Counted from the first letter of the stretch, positions 51,828 to 61,149 are shown. The stretch: DNA of 64,000 bases from Spirochaetales bacterium (GCA_024233785.1 JACKPD010000002.1:108510-172509); one strand, 5' to 3'. Notes: a model not told the origin generated them from the letters alone. Translations and numbers: made by a program.

Positions 51828-53116
51828 ACAAATGGACAATATTTCTTGCTGACAGATATATAAGGGCAAGAAGGACAGAAAAGAAAAACACTACGCAAAA
51901 ACTTTCAATACTTGGTCTTGCCGCAGGTGTTGTTACACTTGTAGCAGTCATGTCTATCATGAATGGGCTTCAGCTCGGTTTTATCAATGATATCCTTGAA
52001 ATTGAATCCTATCATCTCCGTATCAATAATGTTCTTGATGAAAGAAGAACAAGGGACGTCCTTGACAGTCTCCCGGCGATTACAAGCCATACAGCCTTCA
52101 GCGATGTGCAGACTCTTCTCCAGGGACAAAGTTCAAAACTTGAACCTGTTGTAGTAAGGATGATGGAAGAGGGTACACCTTTACGGGATAAGGGATTTAT
52201 GAGTCATCTCGGAATACTGGAAGGTGATTTTGATATCAGCGGGGGTTACAAGGCTGTAATAGGCTATGAACTTGCAAAATATCTGCATGTTTCCGCGGGA
52301 AACACAATAAATATTGTCTCACTTTCCGGAAATTCTTTTTCATCCCTTATCCCAGGGACGCTTGAGCTGACAATTACAGGGGTATTTCAGTCGGGGTATT
52401 ACGAATTTGACAGAGGGATGATCTTCATTTCTGACTTAAATGCTCCCATGCTTAATCCGGGAACAGCAGAGGATGAAAAGACAATTGGCATAAAGCTGAA
52501 AAACCAGTACAGGGACATGGAAATACTTGCCGCGCTTAAATCCGCGCTGCCTGGTGCGGAGATAGTTTCCTGGAGGGATTACAATAAATCTTTTTTCAGC
52601 GCACTTCGTATTGAAAAGATCACAATGATGCTCCTGATTGCACTTATTTTTGTTGTTATCGGAGTTAATATATTCAATTCAATAAAAAGAACAGTTGCTG
52701 AAAAGCTTGAAGATATTGCAGTACTCTATTCTCTCGGTGCACCTGACTGGTCAGTAAAAAGAATATTCCTTATCGAAGGGGTAATTATCGGTCTTGCCGG
52801 AGGAGTCTTCGGTATGGCAGGCGGACTGCTTCTCATCGTAAATATAAATGAGCTGTTTGCCGTTACCGGAAAGCTTATGTCAGGTTTATCCCTTTTCGCG
52901 GGTTATATGGCGTCAGCTTCGGGTCTATATCAGTTTTCGGAATTTACCCTGTTCCCGGAAGATTATTTTTATCTTACAGAGATACCGGTTAAAATACTGC
53001 TCCCCGAGATGGTGCTTATTTTTATATTCGCGTTTCTGTCTGCTGTTCTTTCCGCATGGTTTGCTTCAAAAAAACTTTCTGTAAAAAATCCTGCTGAGTA
53101 TCTGAGGTATGAATAA
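51821..53116 (+). CDS. LolC/LolE-family lipoprotein-releasing permease
   Basis: A 431-residue FtsX-type permease that, with LolD, frees lipoproteins from the inner membrane. The N-terminal helix has LAAGVVTLVAVMSIMNGLQLGFINDILEIESYHLRI, the LolC/E start; a large periplasmic domain (about 50-265) follows. Three further helices near 275-400 include IGVNIFNSIKRTVAEKLEDIAVLYSLGA, the coupling-helix segment, and IEGVIIGLAGGVFG. No clear ribosome site; it probably relies on coupling with the gene upstream. The two Lol permease genes flank lolD (C-D-E order). Confidence 0.88.
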   Translation: MVNKWTIFLADRYIRARRTEKKNTTQKLSILGLAAGVVTLVAVMSIMNGLQLGFINDILEIESYHLRINNVLDERRTRDVLDSLPAITSHTAFSDVQTLLQGQSSKLEPVVVRMMEEGTPLRDKGFMSHLGILEGDFDISGGYKAVIGYELAKYLHVSAGNTINIVSLSGNSFSSLIPGTLELTITGVFQSGYYEFDRGMIFISDLNAPMLNPGTAEDEKTIGIKLKNQYRDMEILAALKSALPGAEIVSWRDYNKSFFSALRIEKITMMLLIALIFVVIGVNIFNSIKRTVAEKLEDIAVLYSLGAPDWSVKRIFLIEGVIIGLAGGVFGMAGGLLLIVNINELFAVTGKLMSGLSLFAGYMASASGLYQFSEFTLFPEDYFYLTEIPVKILLPEMVLIFIFAFLSAVLSAWFASKKLSVKNPAEYLRYE

Positions 53117-53793
53117 TGGATAAAGTTGTTGAAATAGAAAAGCTGTTTAAAAAATATAAAAGCGGTACAGATGACCTTGTTATTCTTGAAGGGCTTGACC
53201 TTACTCTCGAAAAAGGGAAAAAACTCATAATTACCGGGGAAAGCGGCTGCGGAAAAAGTACTCTGCTTAACATTATGGGAGGACTCGACAGGGGGAGCGG
53301 AGGAGTTGTAAAAATCTGCGGCGCGGATGTTGAGCAGATGGAAGAAAAGGACCTGTATAATTTCCGCAACAGGATTATTGGTTTCGTTTTCCAGTTCCAT
53401 TATCTTTTAAAAGAACTTACCGCGGCTGAAAATGTAATGATGCCTATGTTTATCAGTGGAGAGACGAAAAAAAAATCACTTGAAGAGGCTGAGAAAATTC
53501 TTTTAAAAGTAAATCTGGCAGAAAGAGCCTCTTTTTATCCATATCAGCTTTCAGGGGGCGAGAGACAGAGGGTGGCTGTCGCAAGAGCTCTTATTAACAA
53601 TCCGTCCATACTTCTTGCCGATGAACCTACAGGCAATCTTGATGAGAAAAATTCCAGAATAGTTGAAGAGCTTCTTTTCAGCCTTGTCGCAGAGCAGAAT
53701 ACAACCCTGGTTATGGTAACTCATGATGCATCCCTGTCTGAAAGGGGAGACATGACCATGAAACTGGAAAAGGGCAGACTCAGGGAAATATGA
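53116..53793 (+). CDS. lolD: Lipoprotein-releasing system ATP-binding protein LolD
   Basis: A 225-residue ABC ATPase. Walker A is GESGCGKST, the Q-loop is FQFHYLLKELTAAENVMMP, the signature is LSGGERQR, and Walker B is LLADEPTGNLDEKN. The LTAAENVMMP segment is typical of the LolD/MacB-type group. It energises release of lipoproteins by the two permeases on either side; ATG 53116 shares one base with the upstream TAA and its stop overlaps the next gene. Confidence 0.93.
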   Translation: MDKVVEIEKLFKKYKSGTDDLVILEGLDLTLEKGKKLIITGESGCGKSTLLNIMGGLDRGSGGVVKICGADVEQMEEKDLYNFRNRIIGFVFQFHYLLKELTAAENVMMPMFISGETKKKSLEEAEKILLKVNLAERASFYPYQLSGGERQRVAVARALINNPSILLADEPTGNLDEKNSRIVEELLFSLVAEQNTTLVMVTHDASLSERGDMTMKLEKGRLREI

Positions 53794-55103
53794 AAGTAAA
53801 AAACGCGTTATTCCTTGCTTTTAAATTTTTTTCCAGTAAAAATACAGACAAAAACCTCTTCCGCCATATAAGAGGCGCGGTTATTGGTATAGCACTCAGC
53901 CTTGTCCCGCTTGTAATTGTACTTGAAGTCACTGACGGGATGATAGAAGGGATAACCAGAAGATATATTGAGGTGGGGAGTTATCACTATCAGGCAAGGG
54001 ATTTACAGAATAGTGAAGCTGATTATAAAGCAGTAATTAAAAATCTTGAGAGTCTCGAAACTGTAGACAACGCATTTGCTTTTATCCAGGATACATGCCT
54101 GATCTATACAAAAAAGGGGAGAACCGGGGTTTCTGTGAGGGGGCTGCCAGAAAACCTTTATGACAATGACCGGGGACTAAAAGAGTATCTTGTCTTTTCT
54201 GAAGGAAGTTTTACCCTTGACTCCGAAGCTATATTGCTGAGCAGCAGCATAGCCAAAAAAATCGGCGCATCTACAGGCGATGAAATCAAGCTCCTGACAG
54301 CATTTAATCAGCCGGGGAGGGCTCTGGTACTCCGTCCTGCCAGATTTATCGTAAAAGGGGTCTTTACGACCGGCTACAGGGAACTGGATGAGGTCAGTGT
54401 CTATATAAACTACGACAGGGCCTCCTCGCTTTTCAGAGGAGCTAGCCAGCCTTACATAGGTATAAAGGTAAAAAATCCGTATAATTCTTCAGACTCATAT
54501 AAGGATAAAACAGCAGAAGAACTTCGCAATTATCTTCCGCCGGCCTTTATCCTGAGTTCCTGGTACAGGCTTAATTACACTTTATATAAAAGCCTTGAAA
54601 CGACAAAAAAACTATTAATGCTTATAATGATACTTATCCTCTGTGTCGCGTCCCTCAATATTTCTTCCGCTATGATTATGATGGTTCTATCCAGGAGGAA
54701 AGAGATTGCAATATTGAAAAGCATCGGTTTTTCACAAAATGATATTGCACTTGCGTTCCTTGCGACAGGTGTTCTGATCGGCCTTGCAGGTACTTTTATA
54801 GGCATGCTTGCGGGAATAGCAGGATCTCTGCATATAAACTGGATAATAGGAACTATTGAAAAACTTATCAATTATTTTATATTTTCAGGATATTTTGTTC
54901 TCAATTTATTCAGGCAGACAGAATATGGAGGTTTCAGAATACTTGATTCAGGTTATTACCTTGAACAGATTCCTGTTACCCTCGATTTTTTTGAGCTGTG
55001 CCTTGTTTCATTCATCTCTCTGTTTTTATCATCTGCCGCCTCATTTCTCCCATCTTTCAGGGCTGGAGCAATAAGACCGGTAGAGATACTGCGAAAAAGC
55101 TGA
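53790..55103 (+). CDS. LolC/LolE-family permease, second subunit
   Basis: A 437-residue FtsX-type permease paired with the one before lolD. The N-terminus has HIRGAVIGIALSLVPLVIVLEVTDGMIEGITRRYIEVGSYHYQ, then a periplasmic domain, and LCVASLNISSAMIMMVLSRRKEIAILKSIGFSQNDIALAFLATG, the family helix-coupling segment. It keeps the four-helix topology. Its presence next to lolD gives a complete transporter for lipoprotein sorting, in line with the many lipoproteins of spirochaetes. Confidence 0.87.
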   Translation: MKVKNALFLAFKFFSSKNTDKNLFRHIRGAVIGIALSLVPLVIVLEVTDGMIEGITRRYIEVGSYHYQARDLQNSEADYKAVIKNLESLETVDNAFAFIQDTCLIYTKKGRTGVSVRGLPENLYDNDRGLKEYLVFSEGSFTLDSEAILLSSSIAKKIGASTGDEIKLLTAFNQPGRALVLRPARFIVKGVFTTGYRELDEVSVYINYDRASSLFRGASQPYIGIKVKNPYNSSDSYKDKTAEELRNYLPPAFILSSWYRLNYTLYKSLETTKKLLMLIMILILCVASLNISSAMIMMVLSRRKEIAILKSIGFSQNDIALAFLATGVLIGLAGTFIGMLAGIAGSLHINWIIGTIEKLINYFIFSGYFVLNLFRQTEYGGFRILDSGYYLEQIPVTLDFFELCLVSFISLFLSSAASFLPSFRAGAIRPVEILRKS

Positions 55104-55128
55104 AAACAGGAATATTAATATCGACAAC

Positions 55129-55157
55129 TTGCGCTATTTTTAATAACTTAATATTAA
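55129..55157 (+). promoter_or_regulatory. Candidate promoter upstream of mcsA
   Basis: TTGCGC at 55129-55134, a 17-base spacer and TATTAA at 55152-55157, 33 bases before mcsA. No CIRCE, CtsR heptad repeat or clear heat-shock sigma box was seen. Confidence 0.35.
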
Positions 55158-55190
55158 GGATACTAATAGATATAAAAACAGGATAATGCA

Positions 55191-55706
55191 ATGAAATGTG
55201 ATATTTGCGGCAGCAGAAGAGCTTTGATACATATTCAGCAAATTGCCGGAAACGAAGAGATAAATATAAACATATGCGAAAAATGCGCCAAAGATAAAGG
55301 GCTTACTATTAATAATAAGGAACTGGGGGTAAGTCTTAAAAATCTTCTCGGTAATTTCGATCAGATAAAAAAAGCGATTGAATCACGTGACAATGCAAAA
55401 ACATGCAGTGAATGCGGTAATACCATTGAACAATTAAAGAAAACAGGAAAAACAGGCTGCCCCGCATGCTACAGGGAATTCAATAAATATATTTCATCGT
55501 TTTTTAAAAAAACGGCAGGGGCCTGTGAACACAGGGGCAAATATCCTTTCAGGATAAGTATTTTAAGAAGAAGAATCAGGGAAATGGATAATTTGAACCT
55601 TAAGCTTAAGGACGCTGTAGAAAATGAAAAATTTGAGCATGCCGCTTATCTGAGGGACAGAATTAAACTAATGGAAAGACAGATTAAAAGATATGGTAAA
55701 CAATGA
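55191..55706 (+). CDS. mcsA: McsA, activator of McsB arginine kinase
   Basis: A 171-residue zinc-binding protein with a UVR motif. Zinc-finger Cys pairs are CDICG near the start, CEKCAK, CSECGN and CPACYR. The C-terminal UVR helix reads LKLKDAVENEKFEHAAYLRDRIKLMERQ. McsA activates McsB and links it to ClpC in Firmicutes. AGGA precedes ATG 55191. The 3' end overlaps mcsB by 14 bases. It follows a gap of about 90 bases after the lol operon, so it may have its own promoter. Confidence 0.9.
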   Translation: MKCDICGSRRALIHIQQIAGNEEININICEKCAKDKGLTINNKELGVSLKNLLGNFDQIKKAIESRDNAKTCSECGNTIEQLKKTGKTGCPACYREFNKYISSFFKKTAGACEHRGKYPFRISILRRRIREMDNLNLKLKDAVENEKFEHAAYLRDRIKLMERQIKRYGKQ

Positions 55707-56733
55707 TTTCAGGCTCAGCCCGGAAGGCTGGTTCAGCAGGGAAGGCCGTGAGATAGATGTAATAAACTCGAGCCGGATAAGGCTTGCAAGAAATATTGAA
55801 GGTCTTGTATTTCCTGAAAAAATGGGAAGCAAGGATTTTAACTGGTTTTATGATAAAATTACGGAAGAAACAGCGGATTTGACTGGTTTCGGATTTTATA
55901 ATCTGAATGCGCTTAAACTGCAGGAAAGGCAGATGCTTGCAGAACGGCATTATCTGAAACCAGGCGCTACTTTCAGCGGAGAGCAGTGCATTCTAATCAG
56001 AGATGATGAGCAGGTTATAACAGTTTTCAATGATTCGGATCATATAAGAATAAAAAGCCTGCAAAGCGGACTTGATTTAAGGAATGCTTATAATTACTGC
56101 AATGAGATGGATAATCTTCTGGAAGAAAAATTTACCTATGCGGTTTCTCCAAAATTTGGTTATCTTACATCTGACCTGACTTCAGCGGGAACAGGTATGA
56201 GTGCTTCAGTAATGCTTTTCCTTCCTGCGATAAGAAGGGCCGGAAAGATTGACAAGGCTTTAACTGAAATTGTAAGGGCAGGGCTTTCCGTTAAGGGTTT
56301 TGTAGGAGAAGGCACCGAAGATTCACTTGGCGACCTGTATATTATTGATAACCAGTTTTCAATGGGAAAAACTGAAGAAGAGACGATTATTCAGCTTGAA
56401 AGCATCACAAGCCTGATCGCCGGTTATGAAAGAGAAACAAGGGATATAATTTTCAAAAGCGACAGGGTAAACATGGAAGATGAAGTGTTCAGGGCTAAAG
56501 GGATACTTGAAAATTGCAGAAAAATAACGCTTGTAGAAGCAATAAGGCATATTTCTTCTTTAAAATTAGGAAAATATTACAATTTAATTGACGAAAATAT
56601 AACATATAGCGAAATTAATTGTTTATTATTGCAGATACAGAAATCGCATTTAATAAAAAGCAATAAAAAGAATTCTGATGAGGATACAGCTCGCGCGGAA
56701 TTCATACGGAATAACTTGTTTATGAAGGGTTAA
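55693..56733 (+). CDS. mcsB: Protein-arginine kinase McsB
   Basis: A 346-residue guanidino-kinase-fold protein that phosphorylates arginines, marking proteins for ClpCP. Family motifs are SSRIRLARNIEG, GEQCILIRDDEQVITVFNDSDHIRI, VKGFVGEGTEDSLGDLYIIDNQFSMGKTEEE. Two residues differ from the Firmicute pattern. The loop normally written T-S-C-P-T-N-x-G-T-G is T-S-D-L-T-S-A-G-T-G (residues 159-168), so the active-site-loop Cys is Asp161. The pArg-binding RDxxRA motif is E-D-T-A-R-A (330-335). It sits between mcsA and clpC. Confidence 0.9.
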   Translation: MVNNDFRLSPEGWFSREGREIDVINSSRIRLARNIEGLVFPEKMGSKDFNWFYDKITEETADLTGFGFYNLNALKLQERQMLAERHYLKPGATFSGEQCILIRDDEQVITVFNDSDHIRIKSLQSGLDLRNAYNYCNEMDNLLEEKFTYAVSPKFGYLTSDLTSAGTGMSASVMLFLPAIRRAGKIDKALTEIVRAGLSVKGFVGEGTEDSLGDLYIIDNQFSMGKTEEETIIQLESITSLIAGYERETRDIIFKSDRVNMEDEVFRAKGILENCRKITLVEAIRHISSLKLGKYYNLIDENITYSEINCLLLQIQKSHLIKSNKKNSDEDTARAEFIRNNLFMKG

Positions 56734-56738
56734 TAAAG

Positions 56739-59192
56739 ATGTTTAAAGGATTGACAAAAAGGGCACAGAAAGTTCTGGCCCTGATAGCACAGGAAGAAGC
56801 AAAAAGGTTCCATGCGGACCAGCTGCTGCCTGAGCATATAATACTTGCCTTGTTAAAAGAAGGCGAGGGGCAGGCTCTGCGGATTTTGAAAAAACTTGGC
56901 ATAGAACCAGTTCAGCTCCAGGTAGAAATTGAAAATAATATTTTCAAGAATAAGGGCGGCTTTCTCCTTGGAGATGTTCCTCTTTCAAAAAGAGGAAGAA
57001 AAGTTCTTGAAGATTCAGCAGAAGAGGCAAGAAAATTCAGTCATGAATATATCGGAACAGAACATCTCCTGCTTGCTTCCGCAAAGGAACCGGGAAGTAT
57101 TATTTCCATGTTTCTTGCCAGCCGTGGAATAACTACAGAAATCCTTAGAGATACTGTATCAGAAATGTCGGAAATATCAAAATCTGACGGCAAAATAAGC
57201 AAACAGATCGCTGTCAGCAAGAAAATAATCCCCGGCTCCGGAGGTAAAAACACTCCGCTTTTGAACGAATTTTCAAGAGACCTTACGGAAATGGCAATAT
57301 CAGGCCAGCTTGACCCTGTAATAGGCAGGGAGAAAGAGATAAACAGGGTAATCCAGATAATGGCAAGAAGAACAAAAAACAACCCTATTCTCCTTGGGGA
57401 GCCTGGAGTGGGTAAAACAGCAATTGTTGAAGGTCTTGCTGCCAGAATTGCATTCAGAAAAGCTCCGGACATACTTCATGACAAACGTCTGATGATACTT
57501 GACCTTGCCTCTGTTATTGCCGGAACAAAATACAGGGGTGAATTTGAAGAACGGCTGAAAAGGATTATGAAAGAAATCAAGGCAGCCGGAGATATTATTC
57601 TGTTTATCGATGAGATACATACAATTGTCGGGGCAGGAGGTGCTGAAGGTGCTATCGATGCGTCAAATATGCTTAAGCCGGCATTGTCGAGAGGAGAAAT
57701 CCAGTGTATTGGCGCTACAACGTTAAGCGAATACAGGAAAAATATTGAAAAAGATTCTGCTCTGGAAAGAAGATTTCAGCCCGTACTTATAGAAGAGCCT
57801 ACCGCAGCTGAAACAATAGAAATTCTGAACGGCGTAAAAAAACACTATGAAGAGTATCATAATGTCACATATTCTGAACAGGCTGTTAATATTATAACAA
57901 GACTTGCCTCCCGTTATCTGACAGACAGGCTTCTTCCTGACAAGGCAATTGATATACTTGATGAGGCAGGATCAAGAAAAAGAATCGCTACCAGGGAAAA
58001 ACCGGAAGAACTGGACAACATTAATAAACAGATAGATGATCTTAATTTTGAAAAAAAGAACTATGTCAACAACCAGGATTACGAAAAAGCAGCTTCAATC
58101 AGGGATATGATAAATAATCTGCGGGAACAGAAAGATGTTGTCGAATCAACCTGGAAAAAAACCCTGCGTATTGAACATAATCTGATTGATGAAAATGATA
58201 TCTACCAGGTACTCGCTGAGATTACAGGAATCCCTGTAGCCAGAATAGCGGAAAGTGAATCTGAAAAACTTCTTAAAATCGAGGATCATCTTCATAAAAC
58301 AGTTATCGGCCAGGAAGAGGCAATAACAGCGGTTTCATCTGCCATAAGGAGGCGAAGGGCCGGGATTTCATCCCATGCGAGGCCACTAGGTTCTTTTATT
58401 TTCCTCGGACCCACAGGAGTGGGTAAAACACTGCTCGCGAAAACACTTGCTGAGTTTCTGTTCGGAACAACTGATGCACTTGTAAGGGTGGACATGTCCG
58501 ATTACATGGAAAAACATAATTCCTCAAGGCTTGTAGGATCTCCTCCGGGTTATATAGGCTATGATGAAGGTGGAGTTTTAACGGAAAAAGTAAGAAGAAA
58601 ACCCTACTGTGTAATACTATTTGATGAAATTGAGAAAGCTCACCCTGATGTATTCAATCTTCTTCTTCAGATACTGGAAGAAGGTGAAATACAGGATAAT
58701 CTGGGCCACAGGATTTCTTTCCGGAATGCTGTAATAATAATGACTTCCAATGCCGGCGCAAGAGATATTTCAACCGGTTTTTCTCTAGGATTCAAGCAGA
58801 ATACAGATATCAGCTACAGTGAAATAAAATCATCAGCGCTTAACGAACTAAAAAGAATATTCAGGCCTGAATTTTTAAACCGTGTTGATGAAATTGTTGT
58901 TTTTCAGAGTCTAAACAGGGATGAAATGCACCATATTTTCGATAATATGATAAACGAACTAAAAGAAAGGCTTTCTGAAAAAAGGCTTGAAATTACTGTA
59001 ACAGAGGAAGCCAGGAATTTCCTTATTGAAAAAGGATGGGATTCCAGGTTCGGAGCAAGGCCACTGAGAAGGGTTATACAGAAAGAGGTAGAGGATGTTT
59101 TATCCACAATGATCATAAGCGGTATTCTGGATGACAACTCACACGCAGTAGTTGATTTTAAAAACGATAAAATAAATATCCATAAGGAATAG
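56739..59192 (+). CDS. clpC: AAA+ unfoldase ClpC
   Basis: A Hsp100 unfoldase of 817 residues. The double-repeat N-terminal domain spans 1-145 (LTKRAQKVLALIAQEEAKRF; EYIGTEHLLLAS). D1 has Walker A GEPGVGKT at about 220 and the middle domain carries a UVR-like stretch (NDQDYEKAASIRDMINNLREQ). D2 has GPTGVGKT at about 557. A tripeptide LGF loop (STGFSLGFKQN, near 683) would dock ClpP. Its partner ClpP is not in the window. Together with mcsA/mcsB it makes a pArg-dependent degradation pathway. No ctsR is next to it. Confidence 0.95.
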   Translation: MFKGLTKRAQKVLALIAQEEAKRFHADQLLPEHIILALLKEGEGQALRILKKLGIEPVQLQVEIENNIFKNKGGFLLGDVPLSKRGRKVLEDSAEEARKFSHEYIGTEHLLLASAKEPGSIISMFLASRGITTEILRDTVSEMSEISKSDGKISKQIAVSKKIIPGSGGKNTPLLNEFSRDLTEMAISGQLDPVIGREKEINRVIQIMARRTKNNPILLGEPGVGKTAIVEGLAARIAFRKAPDILHDKRLMILDLASVIAGTKYRGEFEERLKRIMKEIKAAGDIILFIDEIHTIVGAGGAEGAIDASNMLKPALSRGEIQCIGATTLSEYRKNIEKDSALERRFQPVLIEEPTAAETIEILNGVKKHYEEYHNVTYSEQAVNIITRLASRYLTDRLLPDKAIDILDEAGSRKRIATREKPEELDNINKQIDDLNFEKKNYVNNQDYEKAASIRDMINNLREQKDVVESTWKKTLRIEHNLIDENDIYQVLAEITGIPVARIAESESEKLLKIEDHLHKTVIGQEEAITAVSSAIRRRRAGISSHARPLGSFIFLGPTGVGKTLLAKTLAEFLFGTTDALVRVDMSDYMEKHNSSRLVGSPPGYIGYDEGGVLTEKVRRKPYCVILFDEIEKAHPDVFNLLLQILEEGEIQDNLGHRISFRNAVIIMTSNAGARDISTGFSLGFKQNTDISYSEIKSSALNELKRIFRPEFLNRVDEIVVFQSLNRDEMHHIFDNMINELKERLSEKRLEITVTEEARNFLIEKGWDSRFGARPLRRVIQKEVEDVLSTMIISGILDDNSHAVVDFKNDKINIHKE

Positions 59193-59200
59193 TTTTACCC

Positions 59201-59229
59201 TTGATAAAAAAAATACATGAATTTATATT
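59201..59229 (+). promoter_or_regulatory. Predicted short-leader or leaderless promoter of rnz
   Basis: TTGATA at 59201-59206, a 17-base spacer and TATATT at 59224-59229. ATG 59239 starts 10 bases after the -10 box, and no ribosome site is seen in between, so the leader is 0-3 bases. Confidence 0.5.
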
Positions 59230-59238
59230 CTTAACTAA

Positions 59239-60168
59239 ATGAATCTTGAATTATTTGTACTGGGCTGCGGCGGCATGATGCCATTACCGGGAAGACATCT
59301 TACCTCTGTTCTATTAAGGAGAGACGGCGAGTTGTTTCTTTTTGACTGCGGAGAGGCAACCCAGATTTCTTTAAAAAAACTGAACCTGAAATGGAAGAAA
59401 ATTTCAGTAATATTAATATCGCATATGCATGCGGACCATGTTACAGGACTTCCCGGTATATTAATGCTCTCATCCCAGGTAGACCGTGATGATCCTCTGT
59501 ATATTATCGGACCGCCCAGGATAGGCGAATATATTGAAGAAAACAGAAGAATCCTTGATATGTATATTAACTATAAAATTGAAGTTATTGAAGTTGAAGA
59601 ACCAGGTGTTGTTTTCAGGGGTGATAATTATTCCATAGAAGCTTTCAGGCTTGATCATACGAAACCATGTTTCGGCTATACTTTTACCGAAGATAAAAGA
59701 CCCGGCATATTTTATCCTGATAAAGCCGCTGCGCTTGATATTCCCAAGGGAAAATTGTGGGCGCAGCTTCAGGGAGGAAATAATGTTGAACTCGAGGATG
59801 GTAAAGTTATTACCCCGCAGATGGTAACAGGTGATCAAAGAAGCGGAAGAAAATTCAGTTTTGTAACAGATACTGCCTATTTTCCAGAAATTGGCGATAA
59901 CGTAAAGGATTCAGATGTTCTGATCTGTGAGGGGATGTTTACGGAAGACCTGGCAGAAAGCGCTGCGGCAAAAAAGCATCTTACGGCAAAACAGGCTGCA
60001 ATGATAGCACAGGATGCCGGAGGGATAGATAAGATGGGTTTAATCCATTACAGTCCCAGGTATAATGACAGGGATACGCTCGCTCTTCTCGAAGAAGCCA
60101 GGAAAACTTTTCCGGATACATTTCTTACCCGAGACAGACAGATTATAGATATTAAATATAAAGATTAA
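59239..60168 (+). CDS. rnz: Ribonuclease Z (tRNA 3' processing)
   Basis: A 309-residue metallo-beta-lactamase-fold endonuclease that cuts the 3' trailer of tRNA precursors. N-terminal ELFVLGCGGMMPLPGRHLTSVLLRRDGELFLFDCGEATQ is typical, the metal motif is SHMHADHVTGLPG, the FRLDHTKPCFGYTF segment holds another His, and KKHLTAKQAAMIAQDAG with LIHYSPRYND ends the family set. Since all three tRNA genes here lack encoded CCA, RNase Z is needed in this genome to make their 3' ends. It has its own predicted promoter, unlike the string of genes before it. Confidence 0.93.
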   Translation: MNLELFVLGCGGMMPLPGRHLTSVLLRRDGELFLFDCGEATQISLKKLNLKWKKISVILISHMHADHVTGLPGILMLSSQVDRDDPLYIIGPPRIGEYIEENRRILDMYINYKIEVIEVEEPGVVFRGDNYSIEAFRLDHTKPCFGYTFTEDKRPGIFYPDKAAALDIPKGKLWAQLQGGNNVELEDGKVITPQMVTGDQRSGRKFSFVTDTAYFPEIGDNVKDSDVLICEGMFTEDLAESAAAKKHLTAKQAAMIAQDAGGIDKMGLIHYSPRYNDRDTLALLEEARKTFPDTFLTRDRQIIDIKYKD

Positions 60169-60201
60169 TTCTGAACAAAAATCTTGGAGGTATCAGTAAC
60201 T

Positions 60202-61149
60202 ATGATACAGGCAGAAGGTATTGAAAAAAAATACGGAACATTTAAAGCAGTTGATGATGTTTCAATGAGCATCGGCCGCGGAGAAATTGTAGGATTGCTT
60301 GGTCCCAACGGAGCCGGAAAAACTACAATCATGAAAATTCTTACAGGATATCATCTACCTACAAAAGGTACAGCTGTTATCAACAGTCATGATGTCTACA
60401 GGGAACCTTTAAAGGTAAAAGAGTCAATCGGGTATCTTCCTGAAATGGCTCCTCTTTACACAGACCTTACTGTGCTTGAATATCTTTCCTTTATCTGTGA
60501 TGTGCGTAAAATAGGCAAGGACAAAAGAAAGGAATCAATAGACAGGGTTATTTCTGAATGCGGTCTTGAACAGGTCATCAACCGTCCAATTGATAAAATC
60601 TCAAAAGGCTATAAACAAAGAACAGGGCTTGCGCAGGCAATTATTCATTCCCCGGAAATTCTTGTTCTTGATGAACCTACATCGGGACTTGACCCGAATC
60701 AGATAATTGAAATCAGAAAGCTTATACAAAAAATCGGAAAGGATAAAACCATTATTCTTTCCACACACATCCTTCAGGAGGTGGAAGCGGTCTGCAACAG
60801 GGTGCTTATCCTCAATCAGGGCAAAATTGCGGCCCGCGGTACAACGGAAGAAATAAGACGGGAAATGAAAGGCGATTTCCGCTTTTCACTCGAACTTAAG
60901 AGTGATGCTCCGGATAAAACAAGAGGCTCTCTTGAAAAACTGGATGCTGTAAACAAAATCATGTTATTTGAACCTTCACAAAAAGGCAACATTGACATAA
61001 GGCTTTCTGTTAAGGATGAAATATCAAGCGGAGAGGCATTATTCGACTGGGCAGTTAAGAACAACTGCAAGATATTATCCATGATTCCTGAGAAAGTAAG
61101 TCTTGAGGATATTTTTATCAAATTGACTACTCAGGGGGAGGCAAAATGA
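60202..61149 (+). CDS. ABC transporter ATP-binding protein (GldA-like)
   Basis: A 315-residue ABC ATPase of the ABC-2/gliding-motility GldA type. Walker A LGPNGAGKTT, Q-loop YLPEMAPLY, signature ISKGYKQR (variant of LSGGQ), Walker B EILVLDEPTSGLDPNQ and His-loop ILSTHILQEVEAVCNRVLIL are all present. A C-terminal extension (from about 215) has the family's extra domain. ATG 60202 is used; GGAGG lies 11 bases upstream. Its stop overlaps the permease start by four bases. Confidence 0.92.
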   Translation: MIQAEGIEKKYGTFKAVDDVSMSIGRGEIVGLLGPNGAGKTTIMKILTGYHLPTKGTAVINSHDVYREPLKVKESIGYLPEMAPLYTDLTVLEYLSFICDVRKIGKDKRKESIDRVISECGLEQVINRPIDKISKGYKQRTGLAQAIIHSPEILVLDEPTSGLDPNQIIEIRKLIQKIGKDKTIILSTHILQEVEAVCNRVLILNQGKIAARGTTEEIRREMKGDFRFSLELKSDAPDKTRGSLEKLDAVNKIMLFEPSQKGNIDIRLSVKDEISSGEALFDWAVKNNCKILSMIPEKVSLEDIFIKLTTQGEAK

